Shown here piece after piece: positions 23,387 through 35,300 of a stretch of 64,000 bases of DNA (positions within the stretch are counted from its first letter, which is position 1; every line of letters begins with the position of its first letter). The stretch is from the NCBI RefSeq assembly GCF_001649575.2, contig NC_051441.1, positions 12,693,913-12,757,912 of the forward strand. Reading direction: 5' to 3'. Source of the stretch: Kryptolebias marmoratus. Lineage: Eukaryota > Chordata > Actinopteri > Cyprinodontiformes > Rivulidae. The position numbers were made by a program, and so were the translations under genes. The notes beneath the pieces were generated by a model that saw only the letters and a program-made list of their open reading frames with translations, made no database searches and was not told the DNA's origin.

Positions 23387-26300
23387 CTGCAGAGAAAAAG
23401 TTGTGGAGAACAAACATGAGCACATACTCTCATTGCTCTACTTTTATGAAAGATGCAGCAGCTTTATTACAAAGAATTCATGAGTAATCAAAGAATTGTC
23501 TCACTACTTTTTGTTTTACTCCAATAAATAAGAGTCATAATTCCGCTCCACTTTTGGTTTATATTCTCTCTTTGTTACCTGCGCACAGAGCATCTTTCTA
23601 TGAGCTCCATGGGAGCGGAATGAGGCCCAGGAGGATGGGGAGGTCAGCCTAAGGCCCCTTGTCAAACGTAGGCTTCTACTGCGGGAAGGTATCGGGATGG
23701 CTGCCCCTGAAGAGTGGAAGAACTCTGTAGGCAGATGGAAGAGGGTAGAAATACCGCTGGCTCCTCCTCCTCCTCCTCCTCCTCCTCCTCCTTCTTCTTC
23801 TTCTTTATGTCTTTCCTTGTTGTTGATGCTGGAAACCCCACCTTCTGGAGAGAACCAACAAGCTTAGTTGCTCCGGTGTTTATTCATGTATTCTTTTTTA
23901 ATGGGCTTATCACCTGTAGTGCTCAGGTGAATGTATCTATACTTATGAGCAACAATGATAAGTTATTAACTGTTCAGAGAGCAGGAAAACTTAAGACTTG
24001 CAGATAAATGCTGTGAGTGGATTGCTACTGCAATCTATCCAGATACTTGATAAATTGCAGTAGCACCTGTATTAGGGTCTGTTGTTTCAAGCCAAAGGCA
24101 CTGTCTCCTTCATTTAGGGTGAAATATCTGAAGAGCTGTAGTGGCACTAGACTTTCTTCTTCATGTCTTGCTCTGGTTTCATTTTTTTCTTAATGTTTTT
24201 TCTAATCCTAAAATTGATAGTTCTTTACTACATCAGTATATAGTCTTGTACTCCTTTGGTTTCTTTCTGTTATTTTGCTATTTTTAAGTTTTGATTCAAA
24301 TTCAGCTCAGTTGTTCACCCTGCAACTCATTTTTTTCCTCTTGTGTCTGAGATCAATATTTTAGTCTGCTTCCTCAGTTTGAAAACATCTCAAGTGGTCC
24401 TTGCAGTTACACTTGTGATGACTGCTACATTTTGAAAGATAAATTGACTTCTGTTAAGGAAAACTCAGTTGGTAAAACTTATGTGTTTTCTGTAATATTT
24501 CTGGTTTAACTTGTATTTTGTGAACAAACTTATGCTCTACTTCGTCAAGAAAGTTATTTAAATAAGCTATTCTTGCTTTAAATACTTGCCACTTTTACCA
24601 CTTTTTCTTTTACAACCAGCACTTACAGAGTGGCAAGCAAAACACAGGCACATTATTACCTCAAATCAGTTTTTGATCATTTCTGTGCTAACACACATCC
24701 GCGATTCAGAAAGTCTTTTGAAAGTGAGCCTTGTGTGGATTTACGAACCAGGGCTGCACTGAGGTGAGCACTTATGTTGTTGGTATGTTTGCATTTCCAC
24801 CTCTTGCAGCACAGTGTCCGACTCAGTACCAGTGCTAGGGGCTCTGCTTTGCAGGCTCGGCCCCTGGACCTGGACCTGCCCTGCTGTCTGAGTCTGGTGG
24901 CCCCCGTTATGGCCTCCTTCTTCCCCAGCTTCCTCAGAGCTGTGGGAGCCACTACTGCACCTTCCCTGAAAGAGAAAACAAACACCCTACATTGAAAAAG
25001 TTTTCTGAAAAATGAAACATATATCTTTTTACATAAGACATATGGAAACATTAAATATGATAAAAGCCCTGTATGCTTAAGCTTACATGATTATGGTGAC
25101 AAAGCTGAAATTTTGCCATTAAATGCAAATATCTTTATACATTATACATGTAGGGTGACAATTCTTGGTGGAGACTTAATGTAATAGAAAATGTGAACAG
25201 AAAAGATCTTCAAGTGCTGCACAAATCTTAGAAAATGACCTGATTTTTATCACTTTGCTGGCTTTTCATTTTAGTGCTACTCCAAGTATGAAACTTGATT
25301 ATTAGCAGTTACTGTCATGGTAATGTTATAGAGCTTGAAGTGGACATGAGAGCTATGTGATGTTATGCCTGGGTGTACAGTAAATGTATGCTTTAGTTCA
25401 TTCATTAATATCCTAGCCACACAAGAGGCCACTTTCACCTTTGCAACATCAGCCATTCCTGCCTGCAGTCAGGCAGTTTGTTATCTTAGAGGAGAATTGA
25501 CTGATTTTCTTTAATTTACAGGAGACTTGACCTAAACTCTCATTTTTAACCAAAGTGTAACAATTGTCGAGACTTGCCTTTTGCCTTCCAGAAGGAAAAA
25601 TTAATCAGGACAGTGTGACTCTGGAAACACCCCGAAGTTTTTGAAACTAAACTTTGTTTGATTAACAAAACTCCAGCCTGTTTTTCATCTTGTGCCTGTT
25701 TTTTTCTTTTGCCCTGACCATTCTCTAAAGAGAAGTTCTGATTTACAGCCACGCTTGGTGATTTCTCAGCTTACCACAGCAATATAGAACTAAGAAGCTG
25801 TTAGAAAGACGAATTATATGGGGGTGGAGATAGCAAGGGTGAAGGAAAGCACAGATCAGGTGTGTAATTATCAGAGGGCAAACAGAAAGAAAGGTGAAGT
25901 AGATAAGTTCTAAATTGAGAGACTATGAGTTAAAGAAAGGGAAGCCTGAAAGCCAACCAAGACATAGACTGAGGAAGGCAGGGTGTAAAGATTTATTTAT
26001 GAAGTGGTCTGTGATAGATAGAGACTGTGGGTTCTTTAAAGGCAAAAACAATTACCATGATACATAAATTAATGAGGAAGAAGCCTTAGGAACCTAAAGT
26101 TTATTTCTGTAATTTACATAATAACTTACAGCTTACCCTTCTTACCCTTTTGGAATTTTTTGTGTCTTTTTAATACACACCTTTCCCTCAAGGGACAACA
26201 GCTGATAGACTGTGTGTTCGTCCAGGCTGAGGTCATCCGGCAAAGCAGGGGACGAGGATTTGTCTGAGAGCTGCTCCGACTTCAGCGACGCCTGCTCAAT

Positions 26301-29300
26301 CTCTGCCATTCTGATCTGCTGCAAAGAGTTTTCTTCAGTTATTTGTATAAGGACGCAGGAGGCGCGGCTGCCTACGACTTTTTTGGCATTACTTTATCAC
26401 CGCACATTATGGGGATTTGTAGGGCAGAAGATTGTGTATGTTCCTGCATGTAAAATTATAAATATCTAAAGAAGTTCAAACTAGTTTAAGTGTCTTTTGA
26501 TTGATTTCTTTGTTTTTGTGTTATTGCATGTAGGTCTGAAAAAAACACACACGAGCAAGGCAGATAAAATTAAAACTGAGATATAGTTCACCAGTTGTTG
26601 ACAAGTTAAAGAGGCCTTAAAGGGAAAGTTCAGATCTTTTAAAGTGGAGTTTTCAGGTTCTGAGATTTGATGTGGAGGTTACGAACAGTCAATATCTTAC
26701 CTGTTGTAGGTAGCTCTGTGAACAACCTCAGCTTGGAGAAATTATGTTTCATTCTGACAAGATTTGCGTGCTAACAGCTAATTTAGGGCCATGAACAAAA
26801 CAAATTGCATCATAAAACAACTCTAATCTCAAAAAAATCATAGTAGTTCATGTCAACCTTATTTTCTAAATATTTACACTGATGTCAGTTTTACATCAAG
26901 CAGCTATTTACCAAGAGCCTTTTGAATATTTATCGCAATAGCACTTCTACTGCAAACTGGAGGCGCTTCAGTAAAAAAAATAAATCTTATCTCTTCAGCT
27001 AAAATAACCACATATTGTAAATCTGGCCGCATTGGAAATGTCTATAAAATACCATATGTACAAACTGGTACAAAACATTTGGGGATGAAGTTATTTAAGA
27101 TTCCAACAATTCAGTTTGGTTTTGGCTGTGCTTGGACTAGCCATTAGCTCGTCTATCGGGTGAAAATGAAACTGCGTTTCTCCAAATCGAGGTTGTTCAA
27201 AAAGCACTCTACAACAGGTATTAATACTAAGGTATTCAAAGTTAATAGATAATAATTGTTTAAAAACTTTCCAGAAAACCCCATTTCAAAAGATGTGATC
27301 TATCCATTTAATGCATTACTTAAAGTCATCTACAGAACGGATGTTTTTCACTGATTTATCATATGATAGTATAGTAGTATGAGCTTTACAATTTGTATAT
27401 TTGTGAAAATTTTGTAACTGTATTCATCAGATTATCAACACGTATAATAAAAATGTTTTTTTTTGTTATTTCTTGCAGTGACACAGAACTAGATTTATCT
27501 AAATCAGCAGCTCTCTGTACACACTATAAAGTGTATGCAATAAAACCCCAAAATGTGATATGTCAACTGAGTTTCCCTCAAATGGGTTCCAAGATTGTCT
27601 GCAATTTGTATCACAAGTTAATCAGCCCATATGACTGTGCAAATGGTTTGACTTTATCGATTTTGAATTATTATTTTTTTCCCTTTTTCTCTCGTTTGGT
27701 TTTGGCAAAATTTCAAACAATCTGCAAACACCGAGTTCGGGTTGAGGCCGTGCCATGACGTGTTTCAGCAACATTTCTTCCAAGAGCCAGAGCAATAAAT
27801 AGCCAAAGAATGAAGAATTAAAAGGGACATTTAAAGAGAGCCAAGTGAAAATCAATGAACCGAGGCTGGCTAGTCATGGATTAACACATGCCGATAGGCG
27901 AAAAAGACAAAGCGCTTCATAAGGAAAGATTAATAGCAGATATGAACCAGTTAATCACCCCAGCCACTAGTCCCAAGGAGCAAAACAGAAGTGATGAAGC
28001 AAAGCAAAGAAGCAAAGCAGGAGCCCAGCAAAGCATCTCATTAGTTCAAAGAAACACTTTCCAGTTTCTCTGTTTTGCGCCAATACCAACCCTCACGTAC
28101 GCTACTGTGTGACTTCACTATATCTTCAACTTCTATTTCAGAGGTGGTCTATAAATAATCTCAGCAAAGACTCCTTTATTTCATCAGCAGGTGTTTTTAT
28201 CGACAGGTAATGGAAACTACAGTGTCCCTCTTCCTGTTCTGCCTGTGCCTCCAGAGATAATAGAAAGCACAAAAGGTGGAGGGAGATTTTGCTACCAAGG
28301 TAACTGCAGAAATATTGACAATTTCACTATAAAGACGGGGTTATTCAGGAAAGAATGAACTGAAAGTGTTCACTGCAGCATAATAACTGAGGAAAAGCCA
28401 CGGTTTTGTTCAGTGCTGATGGGAGGGGACTGAAAAGGAAACATGGCTTCCTAATATCTCTCCTGACCACAGCACATTAGTCATGCTAGTCAGCGTTTAG
28501 TGTTTGCAATATCGCATACACTATAATTCAAGCGCACCAGTAATCCTAGTTACTTAAATATTGCAGCAATCAAATGGTTTTACACTTAAGCAAACATTAT
28601 TTAGAAGAACTATGTGCAAAAAAAAAAAACCTGAGATCATCTAAGGAGACATTGTGATTAGGGTTTCAAAGTCTCATTATGTAGATGGTGCAACAAGGAG
28701 CGACACTGCAAGTGGACACACATAATGTCTGGAAAAATATGAATGTTTGTTCTGCTGTTTTGGGGATTAAACACTTGTGCAGAAATGTCTGCTTACTGCA
28801 GGGGTGTTTCAGCAGTGCTCGCCTTCCAGAGATGGGTGCATTTCACGTGGTGACTGGAGAGTTGATATGTTTGAATACTGACGTTTTTATGCAAGGATAC
28901 TACAAAAAGTGATCAAAGTATATCATTAATATCAGCAAAATTCTTTTCCATGGGGATGAAATTTTAATAGTGTTTCTAAAAATTAACAGCTGGCCCAGTC
29001 AATAAACATGAGGCACACAGCATCAGTCTGGATCAAAAGAGCTGCAGCAGGGGGCCTGAAACCCACTTATTTGTAATTGTAATGATCGGTATTAAAATTT
29101 TGTTATTAAGCACAAATCATCTTGACAATAACAAGATAAAACACCCCAGGTGTTAGCATACTAAATAGGTATGTAAGAGTGTACAATAATAAACCTGACC
29201 GTTTTCTGCTTCAGAACCACACGTAGCTTCTTTAAAGGAACTCATCGCAAACTTTGAAATCAAACATTAAAAAAAGGATCTTGAGCTATATCAAATGGGG

Positions 29301-32300
29301 CAATTTGAAAGCATTCACTCCAGTAGTTTTCTGGATATTTTTATGAAATTCTGAAATGTGGGTCCACACTCAATGTAAACAAAGCAATCGTTTGAATTCG
29401 CTGAAGGCTTGTCTGCTTACTTCACTCAAAAAATGTGAGGAATAATTACCAGTTCATCAAAACTGTCAGCCTTCTCAGTCTCAAACAGCTGTTCCATAGA
29501 CGTCACCATTTTTGTTGTTTTTAGTCGTTTTGAATGTTTCCGTGGGTGGACAAATACACGTAGTAGTTGGCAGCAATTCATAAATGCTGCTTACATGTTT
29601 ATAATTTAAGGACACATTAACTATCAGTATGAGAAAAAAATAGTTTTTTTAAATTTTTTTGACATCATGACATTGCAATGAGTACCTTAAAAGCAAACTT
29701 TAAAGCCTAGAAAAATAATGTTTGTCTGTTGATTTATTACAAACAAATATGGCACTTTTAGTGGGTTGCTAAAGTTTAGTTAAAGTTTTTTGTCACTTGT
29801 TGGCAAACGTGAATCATAAGGGACAACACAGTAATGTGACCAGTTTAGATCATAATGTTGAAAACATTTCTGATTCAATTACTTTTTAGTTATAATTCAA
29901 TTATTTGACTGAGCACACAGTGCTACTCATGGTTAACATTTTGTCTCACTTACAGATTGAACACAGGTTTCCCGTATAGTGACTTTTTTAAACAAACTCT
30001 ATAAAGGTTTGGCAACAAAACTCCACTGAATTGACTGCAATAAATCAGTGACTAAAACAGCGATAGCCAGAGGAGTGAAAGTCCACACGGAGGGAGGACA
30101 CATGTAAAAGAGAGAGGGAAGACTGATGGCTTGACAGCATCTGCAGACAGGCAGAAAGCGAGGCTGACAGGTGACGAGGTGTAGATCCCCGTTACCTCTT
30201 CCTCTGAGCTGACCCACTGCACTTTGTCATTGTGATGAACAACACTTGCACGGCGCAGCATGTTTCTGAGTGCATGTTCAATGCAGAGTCTTCTTGTTAA
30301 CAAGACACTTTAGAAAATAAGCTCAAACAAGCGAGATTGTTGGTGTGCGCATGCTTTTTCGTGCAGCCACCCATTAACACGAATGGTTGTGTGTTGCATG
30401 CAGAGGGCCTCATTAATCCACAGTCATGCACTTCTGAAAAGCTGCTTTTAGCTTAAGCTGATAAGTTTAATTAGTCTTTTTTTTTTTTTTTTACTGTAAA
30501 ATAATAGATGAGTTGACACGAGTGCTAAAGCCTGCCCATTCAGACTGCTCCGTGTGATGAAGGAAGCCCTGCAGAATCTTTTATGAAAACGTGCAAATGC
30601 ATGTTCCCGGGTGTGGCTCTGTGTGCATGCAGGCTGGTCTGAAACATCATGGGTTGAGCACGTGGTTTTTCTTTAAATGAACGTGTATGTTTAGTTTAGG
30701 TGTTTGTGTAAGTATATTCAGAGATGCAACTATGTTTTGCTTTCATTTTTTTAATGCAAACTAAAATTCGGTGTTCAGCATTAACCCTTAACTACAGTTA
30801 ATGTTAGCATGCACTTCTATCAGTGGACTAGGACTTTTAAATGCAGATATGTATCCTTAAAGACTGAAATATCAGTATGAAACTGATATATTAAACCTAT
30901 GTGACCTTTAAGTGCACCGTTTTTTATTCCTGTAATGGATTGACACTTTTCCAACCTTTTCACATTACAGGCAAAAACTTGGTAGGTTTGTTATTTTTTT
31001 AAGCAAGTAAGCGATGGTATTTTCAGGTATGCTACTGACATTTTGCAGTCCCTTTCTATTTCAATCTGGCTGTTGTGTGCTGCTCTCTCTGACACAGTGA
31101 ACTCAGCTGTCAATCAAGTGGATTTACCTGCAACTTTTCCGATACAAAAAGTGCACAAATGTCTTGCAAGGTTTACTTTTTGTAAATAATGTTCCCCTAC
31201 AGATAGTAAAAGTTTTGAATTTCGCTAAATTGACTGCTGTTGTGTCACATGCAGCCTTCTTGATTAAAGTGAGGGATCTCACCTGCTTGAAAGCTGAATA
31301 AGAGACATTTTCAGAGATTTGATTTTAATTCATTATTACTAAGTCTTGAGTCATCCTTTATTTCTTTAAATGTTGCTTCCATGCAGCCAGAACTTCTTGT
31401 GATCTTTTAAAGTGGCCTTGAACATTGTTTTTCCAAGTTTTCTGAAAGTTTTTCTTTGGAATATGGTTGCTTTATCACTCATTTACAGGCCTTGTTCCTG
31501 CCCATTTTCAGAGGAAAGCTTTTGTTTATTAAGCCACTGAACTGTGACCTATGAAACATTCAGGCATCAAAAGGTTCCTGAAGTCAATTATTTGTTTTGT
31601 GTCGACGATGAACAGAAGACTTGAATGAAGAACCAAATTTAAATAGGATCCTTGGGCACTTTGTTACTAACAGTTTGTCAGAAAGAGATAACTTGTTCCT
31701 ATTTACCACCAGTAAGGTGGTCAGGTGCAAAAACTAGGGAAAAAATTCCTTGTTTTTAACATATTTACCCAAAGAATTAGTTTCATGTACACTGCACTGC
31801 TCAGGTCCTTACGTGTGTCCTTCCTACATGTGTGTGTTCATGTGCGATCAGGGTGGTACCTCTTGCTGCTGGCCCTTGCAGTCTTTGCAGACAGGCGCCG
31901 GAGAGGAGTAGTGGTGGAAGACAGAACCGGAGAGGTTGTCGATCATCAGCATCTCCCCTTCTAACGTGTCCTTGATTAGGAGAGATACGCTGTCCAACCA
32001 CTGGCTCTCCTGGAACACATACACACGCACGCACACGCATCCACACGCACACATACGTACACATACACACGAACACAAACGCACACGGGACGCAGGCCGG
32101 CAGACCCAGAATGCACGCAGGCGCAAACATGTGCACATGCGGACATGCGAGGACAAAGAACACGTAGGGGAAATGCATACACCATCGAAAGGGTTATTAG
32201 AGTGCCTGTGTGCACACGTAGATAGGCTTCTGCTACTTCCTATCTGGTTACAAAACAAACATGGTCATTCATGACTATAATTACACCTGCAAAAATAAAT

Positions 32301-35300
32301 GCTACATTACTGAGTTTCTAAAAAGAAATCTTAAATACTCTATTAAAGATCACGTACTAATTAACTCAGGCTGCACAATAAATTGATAATTTAATGCTGT
32401 TGCAGTATCAATATGTGCATTATCAGTATCTGTATTATCAGGACTACTTGGTCTGGAAATAAATTTACTTGATTTTGATAGAAGAGGCAGAGAAGCTAAA
32501 ACCCATGAGCTGTATTCAAATGATTCACTCGTTCACTCACTAAATCACTGGTACTACATATGAGACTAAATAAGATATATGGAGCAGCCAGCATGTTTAC
32601 ATTTCCGACATTAGTCGAGTGCAGCAAACTACATAATTACTCGCAGAGTAACAGTCACAGAAATAAACGCTGCCATGATGCATGGGAATAAATGTCTGAA
32701 TCTGAGATAATGGCATCAAATATAAATATAATATAATGAACACAATCTGTCTCTATAACACCAATATAAAATTAATTTACACATATCTGTTACACATTTT
32801 TGTTGTTATTGTCCGCCTTCCAAAAAGTGGATGATGCAGACAAAAATGTTTTTGCCCAAGTCTGTGTGTGTGTTTGAGTTTCTGGTGGTTAGCAAAACAT
32901 CTCATGAACTACTGGATGCTTTTTTGACAATATATATATATATAATATATATTCCTTTAGTAATGCTAGCTCTTTAATTGTTTTATATCTAGTTACACAA
33001 ACATGAACTGTTCTTGCATATAAAATTCAATTTAAATTCTGAATTATTATCACCTACACTTAGAGTGTAGTGTGGAAAGAATAAAAAATAGCACAACTCA
33101 CTGTAAAGTGCACTTTATAGTGAATGAGTGAACAATTTGAACACGGCTGTGGACAGTGCTGTGAGCATCACAATGAAAGACAAGGAAAGAGTGACACAAT
33201 ATTTATCACTAATTTTTCAGTCACATGTCTGTCTAATATTGTTCATGTTGTGAGCCTCTCAGAAAAATAGGAGAAACAAAAAAGTGGGAAAAATATGGGT
33301 TTAATGAAAATGATTTTGCCACTGCAATATTTACCAATAATATTGTGCAGCTCTTTAATGAATCGGAACAAGTTATCTTAAAATTAGCCTTTAGGGCTGA
33401 GCACCTAAAAAATATGGTCCTTAATAATAGAAATCCAAATACTCATTAGCCAACTAACACATAATTTTACTATCAAAGCCTTGGGCACGGAGTGTGGAGC
33501 AATTATGTTTGATATATCACCTCAATTAGGCTGTTCAGTATGTTGTTGAAACAATTTAAGATTTAAGCATTTGCTTTCTGCGCCGAGTTTTATCAGGTTT
33601 AAAGTAATTTAGATCGAATCACTCACAGCTTTTTAAAATGACTTATAGGATTCCTGCTTGTTTGAATCTCATCTGCCAGATTGGTTTCTGGAAACCAATC
33701 TGGCAGGAAAAGGAAACTACTCACAAACAGAAAGAAAGAAAAAGAAAAAAAGAAAACTACTTGTAAAAGATTATTGTGTTTCTTGCCACGGTGCTTGTAT
33801 TTCCGGATGAATTGAATGCATTGTGTCTGTAGCGCACTCCTAACAGCCAAAATGACTGTATTACATTAGCAGATATTTCCCAAAAGATGCAGTGAAATAA
33901 GGCCACAACTCTTCAATGCACCACATAAGCCTAACACAACACAATAACACAATTTTGCGACCCTGCTCATTCTACTATACTCGGATGTGTTATGCAAACA
34001 CACATCTCATATGACTCATATGGCTTTATTGCATTTAGTCTTAGCTTATGCTTTCAAAACTCAGGTTATGAATTCAAAAGCCAACTTACTGGACGCCCAG
34101 CAGCATAAATGTACAGAAACTGACTCTGGCAAAGTCGATATACATGCTTAAAAACACACACATATACACACACACACACTCCTCCTGTGTCTTGCTCCCA
34201 CAAACTGGCCCAAGATAGTCCTGTATGTGTAGATGGAGAGCTTAATATAACAGTAATGTTTGATTGACTGTGGTGGCCTGTGTGCTGGCCCCCATTAATA
34301 ACTGTATTAGTGGACAACAATAGGGCTCGTCTACAGGGAATGGGAGTTGAGAGTAAGAGAGGAAAGAGCTGAAATTAATTACTGCCTCTATCTGACTGTC
34401 GCTGGCTTGGCCATTATCTCTCTCTTCTTGTGTGTGTGTGTGTGTGCGGAAATCCTACAGTATCTTCTTTTGTGCATATTTTAGTAGTGTTGCACCATCC
34501 AGCTAAAAGAACTGAAAACAAGACTAATAATCTGAACTAGACTCATTCTTAAAGTTTGCTACAGCGACTTGCCAAAATTTGGACACCGGCTGGTAAAAAA
34601 AAAAAAAAAAAAACTTAAGTAAATTTTACTCAAAATTAGAATTCTTACTTCTCCTCTGTTTCAAAGTGGGAAAAAAATGCAAAAGTTCCATGCAAAAGTC
34701 TGGATACCATAAAGGATTTGATCAGTAAAAATAAGCTTTGCAGAAGTTGCTAATTAGTGCCTGGGATAAATTATATTTGCATCTGTAAAATATTAGCATT
34801 TAGGGACCAGTTCAAGCACTTGGAATATTAAAATGAAGGATGCCCACAAAGCAGTGGAATACTAAATTAGATAATCAATTTAGGCAGCTGTTTTCTCAGT
34901 TCATAATGTAACTGAGAGATAACAATACACAGCTACAGAGGATGTCAAGCTAGGGTTGAAAAGACTAGGAAAATGCTGCTTGAAGCATCGCCGGAAAGGC
35001 AAATTAGAACTCCTGTTGGACTGCAGAACAGGTTGGGGAATACAGCACAGATTGCACTGTGGTTGTGGACTGCTGAAGTGTGCGGCAACACCTGCACAAA
35101 CATGACTTTCATGGAAGAGTTGTCAAAGGAAAGCCTTTCCTGTGCCCTCACCAGGCATGAACTTTATGCACATTGGAAAGGAGTTTTCATACGGATGAAT
35201 CCAAAACTGATTGTTTCAGTCAGAGACAAAATCTGGTTTGGAGTTTGGTGAGAGGAAGGTTTGTTGAACTTTGATCCTTGGAAAATAGATTGATTAATAT

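Larger units (their letters stand above)
26319..31859 (-). other. cacna1i: cacna1i intron (5.5 kb)
   Basis: Holds a foldback element (26615-27325), a possible conserved single-copy block (about 27740-28110), a family B repeat (29220-29700) and otherwise AT-rich sequence. No further exon was recognised. Confidence 0.7.

Noticed and set aside
31848..32258. Cys/Val-rich extension upstream of the LDSVSL exon
   Set aside because: It translates the TG-rich intron end; the TTCCAG acceptor and phase place the exon start at 32009.
34973..35251. 92-residue open frame
   Set aside because: A surviving window of the broken Tc1-like element, not a host gene.
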